Positions 60,101-64,000 of a stretch of DNA of 64,000 bases are shown here, one piece after another (position 1 is the stretch's first letter; each line of letters opens with the position of its first letter). The notes under the pieces are model-generated. The model was not told the DNA's origin. It did no database searches and saw only the letters and a list, made by a program, of their open reading frames with translations. The translations under genes were made by a program, and so were the position numbers. The stretch comes from Dryomyza anilis (taxonomy: Eukaryota; Arthropoda; Insecta; Diptera; Dryomyzidae): the NCBI GenBank assembly GCA_951804985.1, contig OX638132.1:20875529-20939528 (forward strand), given 5' to 3'.

Positions 60101-61470
60101 GACTTTTCGTTCTACAACGACGATATATGCTTTTATTCGCGGTGAAGTTAAAAATGCGTTTTTGTTCGTACATAAAATATAAATGCGCTTCTATTCGTGG
60201 GAAAGATTAAGTTGTGCTTCTGTTCGTGGAGAAAACGAGAATGAGATTCTTTTAGTGACTAAAATAATTTAATGCTTCTTTTCGTGGATAAAATAAACTT
60301 ATGCTTGTTTTAATGAAACATTTTTTTAATGTGCCGTGTGGGTTTTCGTAAGAGGCGTCGATATATTCGTAATTGTGTATCATTTGAAATCATTACGTTT
60401 TGCAGAATGCGCCTTATAAATCGGTGAACATTGGCTGGCAAATACCACAATTTCTGTTGCTTATGCTCGGCGAGCTGCTGCTTTCCATACCAGGTCTACA
60501 GTTTGCATTCACGCAAGTATGTTACATTCATGACAAGAGATTGGTCAATTGTTTAATGGTTTTTACGAGTTTAATACCAATTATTATTTTGAATATCGAT
60601 CATTTATTAATGAGTTTGTTAAGTTTTTAAAAATATCAATTTCATTCCTACGATAATATACACTACACTTTAAGCCGAGAAGATATTTTTTCTATGAACA
60701 TCTGTTACATAATTTGAGGGTTTTATTAAAAAAAAAGATGACAAAAAGTTAGTAATTGTTAATCCTTAATCTGACGATTGAATCAACGTCAAATATATAT
60801 GCAATTTTCCAAATTTACTAGAAAAATAGCATTATCAGTTCCAGGAAAACTACTTTTTTAAGATTCTGTATAATTTTTTTCTCACAAAAGTGACTGAAAA
60901 TAGTTCTGAAATATCGAATACCGTTTACTAAAATCGAAACTATGTAAATGTCAAAATCAGCACTCTCGAATTATATAGAAATGATGTATGGGATGTTCAA
61001 ATGAAAATTTATGTTGAGTACTGTTAATGCTCTAATTATTTGCAGGCGCCACAATCCATGAAGTCCGTGGTCACAGCAGCCTGGTTCCTTAATAACGCCT
61101 TTGGAAATTTGCTCGTTGTTATCATCACCAAGCTGAGTATTTTTGACTCACAGGTAGATATTACAAACTGAAGTAAATGCCTCAATTAAATGTGTTTTTT
61201 TGGGGTCACTAGAGCGCCGAGTATTTATTTTATGCTGTATGTATGCTGGTCTCTATGATTATTTTCGCCTTGTTGGCCTACGATTATTTGCTGCAAGATG
61301 GTCGAGTGCATGAGCAGCACCTAACACTAAACGAAACTGAGCCGCTCAACGTAAAACAGCAGAATATTAATACCAAGCTGATGCATTTTGTAGGTCTGGA
61401 TGACAACGATAATGTGCCCAGCACTAGCGCAGCGGCCAGCTATACCGGCAGCCGCAGCGGCAGTGTTTAA
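54122..61470 (+). CDS. SLC15/POT-like membrane transporter with degenerate signature motifs
   Basis: Nine exons (54122-54158, 56343-56546, 58119-58347, 58403-58677, 58739-58950, 59005-59310, 60406-60516, 61046-61153, 61213-61470) give 579 residues in continuous frame. Family membership of the proton-coupled oligopeptide transporters rests on the TM1-2 layout (AVSFILATKFFEAFAANGIR then TILALFLRDDL), GAMLADSYLGNVRTI, the TM7 region PLPVYFALLAQQDSSWTFQA, and PQFLLLMLGELLLSIPGLQF followed by FTQAPQSMKSVVTAAWFLNN. The TM1 ExxERF motif is KFFEAF here, and the PTR2 signature FYxxINxGSL is LYYFVYYFGIF, so proton coupling and peptide transport are doubtful. The large extracellular loop of PEPT1/2 is missing. 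The first exon is tiny (12 codons). AATAAA lies at 61513. Exact orthology is undecided. Confidence 0.9.
54159..56342 (+). other. First intron of the SLC15-like gene
   Basis: About 2.2 kb of AT-rich sequence with no gene. Around 55060-55180 there is a mirrored pair of ggtgtctccac and gtggagacacc, with a related ggtctccac at 54528, suggesting an old inverted-repeat element. Confidence 0.5.
56547..58118 (+). other. Second intron of the SLC15-like gene, with nested inverted repeats
   Basis: 56860-57200 mirrors itself through caacatttctgttatttttc, aggaatatttcgggc and their complements. 57241-57329 is a strong hairpin. 57360-57640 repeats the theme of 56770-56830 (gagactatt...). Open frames here are incidental. 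Confidence 0.6.
57241..57329. repeat. 89-nt hairpin with a 35-bp near-perfect stem
   Basis: The left arm tgcccgtaacttcaacgagt plus agatatcttttggtg pairs with the right arm caccaatagatatctactcg plus ttgaagttacgggca, with one mismatch, across a 19-nt loop. Its size resembles a pre-miRNA or the tip of a tiny MITE. Confidence 0.85.
58951..59004 (+). other. 54-nt stop-free intron of the SLC15-like gene
   Basis: Bounded by GTAGAT and TTGAAG, it is a multiple of three and open in frame. Family alignment from memory of the TM7 region places VSKVLK directly before ISKLFIPLP, so I read it as an intron. Retention would insert 18 residues before TM7. Confidence 0.65.
59323..60360. mobile_element. 1.04-kb inverted-repeat element filling an intron of the SLC15-like gene
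   Basis: It starts cgacgcctctttcgaaaacc and aacacg, and ends cgtgtg with ggttttcgtaagaggcgtcg, 24 of 26 bases paired. Subterminal copies of ccacgaaaagaagcat face inward from both sides. A 250-bp MITE of the 1976-2224 family is nested at about 59867-60135. The donor GTAAGT starts only 12 bp before the left end. Confidence 0.85.
59867..60135. mobile_element. Nested MITE of about 250 bp, copy of the 1976-2224 family
   Basis: The left arm cgttgttgtagaacgaaaag plus tcaccaaatacattttt and the right arm aaaatgtatttgatgacttt plus tcgttctacaacgacgat are mirror images with few mismatches. The interior shares cttacatttt-type blocks with the first copy. Confidence 0.8.
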
Positions 61471-61652
61471 TGTATTATTTTATATTAGGTATACATTTAA
61501 TTTTAATTTTGTAATAAATTTTTTATAACATTGCTTGTTAAAGACAAAATGTTGGACGGTATTTAGCTACTAAATAAAATAGATATACAAAACAAAAAAA
61601 AAATAGAAACAACTCACGGCACGGCATATGTATTAACTAACAAACATCTGAA

Positions 61653-63463
61653 TTAATCTAGAATTTTGAATAAATATTGCAGTTCCAAGATGGTGTCGTC
61701 CGGCAGATCGGTGCAGTGTATGGAATTCATTGATTTATTTACGCCAAATTTAGCGCGCAACGTATCAGGGCGCAGGAGCTTAGCAATTTCCTTTAGAGGG
61801 TAATAAAATAATGAATTATTTTAAATTATTATTTATTTAAAAATAAGATACAATTAAATCTGAGAAGATAGAACAACAAAAACTTACCGGATCCATTGGA
61901 CCGCACAATGTGCGAAACTCCTCGTAGCTGCTTTTACTGCTATCCACACATACCACTTCCAAAGCCATGCAGACACCACTGGCCAATTGTGAAACCATTG
62001 GCTGTAATAGAAAAAAAAAACATTTAAATGATAGTAACGATCCTTCGGAAAGAACAATTAAAATATTTTATAAAATTTAAACTCAGAAACTGTGTTTATG
62101 GAAAACTATTAAGCCTTAAAAGGATTTATTAAAAATATTAGATTATTAAACACCGTGGTTATTGAAAATTCCATATCTGTAATCACTAGACAATATTTTA
62201 TATCTTAATAGATCTTAATCAAATATATAGACCATGGTTTTTTTTGTTATTTTGGTTTTATTAAGAGGAATCAAAAATACCTAAACTCACCATATATTCA
62301 GGCAGTATTCCGCGATACACCTCGTAAAACTCCTCGCAGTTAATGCGCTCCATCTGATGCATACGTAAGGCGGTTATTTTAAAACCATTGTGCGAAATTT
62401 CACTGATTATTTTACCAAGATTTCCTAATGTAAATAAATTACTAATTAATCAATTTATTTTAAATTTTCGTAGTAAATGCAACCTTCTTTAATGCAGTGT
62501 GGTTTAACAATGCCCAATGTGGAATTCTTCAAAACACATGTTACCTCAAGTCCACTTTTCAGCCCAAAAAAATAACCCAAATTCTGTTGATAGTTATTTG
62601 TATTTGTTAAGGCATCCACATAGAAACAATTAAAACTTACTCTGGTCGCCTCCTCGTCAGTTTGTGCACAATAAATACCCGTGCGCATATCCTCCTTTTC
62701 GAATAGCTTAATCAACGGTGCGGGAAGACTTTCGCCCTGGTATTCTGTAACCTGTGCATGGCAGTATTTCAACTTTTCCATCGAGTTGTCCGCTATCAAT
62801 TCAAAGCCAATAGATGGACCGGACAACAGCTGATTCATTAAAACACTGAAAATCGATATTTCTATTAAAAGGAACCAGCTATGTATAATAAAAATACATA
62901 CCTTACTTCGACGTCACCTTTGTTCTTCTCGCCCAGAAAAACCTTGACCTGATCCGCTGTGAACTGCACCATTAGCCCCTTGTTGACGCTGAAATTACTA
63001 TCAATGAGCGCGCACAACACGGAACCCAATTGTGGTACGATGCTGTTTTTCACCAACATAAATGTTCTATTCAAAAAAAAATATATTTATTGATTGATCT
63101 GCAAATTTAAACATCTAAAACTAACTTTTTGCGAAACTTAGCAAGCATGTTCTTGGTTATCTCATCGCCATAGTCGGTAATATCAAATTGTCTGCCGAAA
63201 ATGTTGATTTTAGAACCCACAAAGAAATCGCGCTGCGACAGTTCCGACATCTTTGTGCGTCGCAAAAAGGTTTTCTTTGTGCGCTGATCGTACTGCAAGG
63301 ATAGGAATAGTTGTATTCAATTTGTATTTTATATAATTAATGTTACACCAACCACTTCAATTGCATTGTCGGCCATATAGAAAAAAATATGAAATGATCG
63401 CACAATAGCCGCTTCCTCTTGATACCATTCGGCAATGAAAGATAAACGACGATTCGATGTCAT
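61653..63463 (-). CDS. NME7: NME7 (DM10 plus tandem NDK domains)
   Basis: NME7 is an axonemal and centrosomal nucleoside diphosphate kinase family protein, a partner of the gamma-tubulin ring complex in vertebrates. Seven minus-strand exons: 63463-63353, 63292-63126, 63066-62902, 62845-62484, 62424-62291, 62001-61888, 61790-61653; 396 residues. The DM10 domain covers residues 1-92 (FIAEWYQEEAAIVRSF, VYDQRTKKTFLRRTK, INIFGRQFDITDYGDE). NDK-A (about 93-255) lacks the KPD and His-box motifs. NDK-B has LGIVKPHCIKEG, NGFKITALRMHQMER, CGPMDPEIAKLLRPDTLRAKFG and the catalytic His in SMNSIHCTDLPDD. Donors at exons 1, 2 and 4 are weak (GTTGGT, GTTAGT, GTTGCA). The stop lies 183 bp from that of the convergent transporter. 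Confidence 0.93.
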
Positions 63464-64000
63464 TGCCTTAAAATTCGCAATTTAACAATTAACTTCTAAC
63501 CCATGGTATTTCTAATAACTTACCATTTTTTGTAAAATATATATTTTGATTGTAAAATAAAATTAGTTTTCTTTGACACAAACAGATGAATTCAAAATTT
63601 AACGAATGAATGAAGTGGTTCGAGGTGGGTTTGTTTACGTTGCTATAGAAACAAACATCTGACTGGGTGTTAATTAAACAGGGCTAACCATGGTTGCCAT
63701 TTTCCCAGGAAAAAATACAGCTTATGCGAATTTTCTGTCCTTGCGGGAAAATGATTTTCACAATTTCCCACACGAATAAAATGCAGCGGTACGATGGAAA
63801 TTTATAAGATAATTGATGAGACTTTTTCAGGGTTCTACTTAATCGCACCGTTAAATGCTAGTATAATTGCTTTAATTTTTTAAAAGAATTTATACTAATA
63901 AATGCTTTGTGGTTCACTGCATGAACCACATATTTCAATTGAATTTTAGTTCATTTTGTTTATATTTATTGCCTCAATTATTATAATAAAAATTGACTCA
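63464..64000. promoter_or_regulatory. Upstream region of NME7
   Basis: No further exon seen. The stretch is AT-rich apart from a more balanced segment at 63605-63690, the likely promoter zone for the minus-strand gene. A hairpin-like or duplicated ggttcactgcatgaaccaca at 63910-63930 is a small palindrome (ggttca...tgaacc). Confidence 0.35.

Overview
This window looks like nuclear DNA of a higher fly. The coding exons read closely on Drosophila family members, many introns are 54-60 nt, the non-coding DNA is very AT-rich, and it is packed with small transposons. A tephritid-like (true fruit fly) genome is my guess, but the species cannot be fixed from sequence alone.

Layout. About the first 44 kb is one gene, a ClC-a (ClC-2 type) chloride channel on the + strand. 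Three alternative first coding exons (690-875, 21546-21887, 27519-27719) all end in phase 0. All can splice to a common body of exons at 38014-44407, which holds the channel domain, two CBS domains and four very small in-frame exons between the CBS domains. The huge introns are repeat graveyards: foldback elements, TA-flanked and TTAA-flanked MITEs, a dead mariner, tRNA-derived SINEs, minisatellites, and dispersed repeats present in several copies. 44.7-48.7 kb is a second repeat block, including a hAT-type MITE with a perfect 8-bp target duplication.

From 48.8 kb the DNA is gene-dense: SMYD5-like SET/MYND protein (+, 48790-50688), DDRGK1 (-, 51775-50835, convergent with SMYD5), the p24 cargo receptor eca (+, 52270-52998, divergent from DDRGK1 across a 494-bp shared promoter region), an SLC15/POT-like transporter (+, 54122-61470, nine exons) and NME7 (-, 63463-61653, convergent with the transporter). 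All six gene models keep frame through every splice junction. I derived the exons by hand from splice sites and family knowledge; no alignment or search was run.

DDRGK1 and eca are both membrane proteins of the ER/early secretory pathway and share a promoter region. The other neighbours have no obvious joint pathway. The points most worth a second look are: the ClC-a cassette exons and 3n stop-free intron; a POT-family protein lacking the usual proton-coupling motif; NME7 with a degenerate first NDK domain; a 57-nt intron that grew to 1.1 kb by one inverted-repeat insertion; and a TA|CACACAG element family with a paralogous empty site inside the window.
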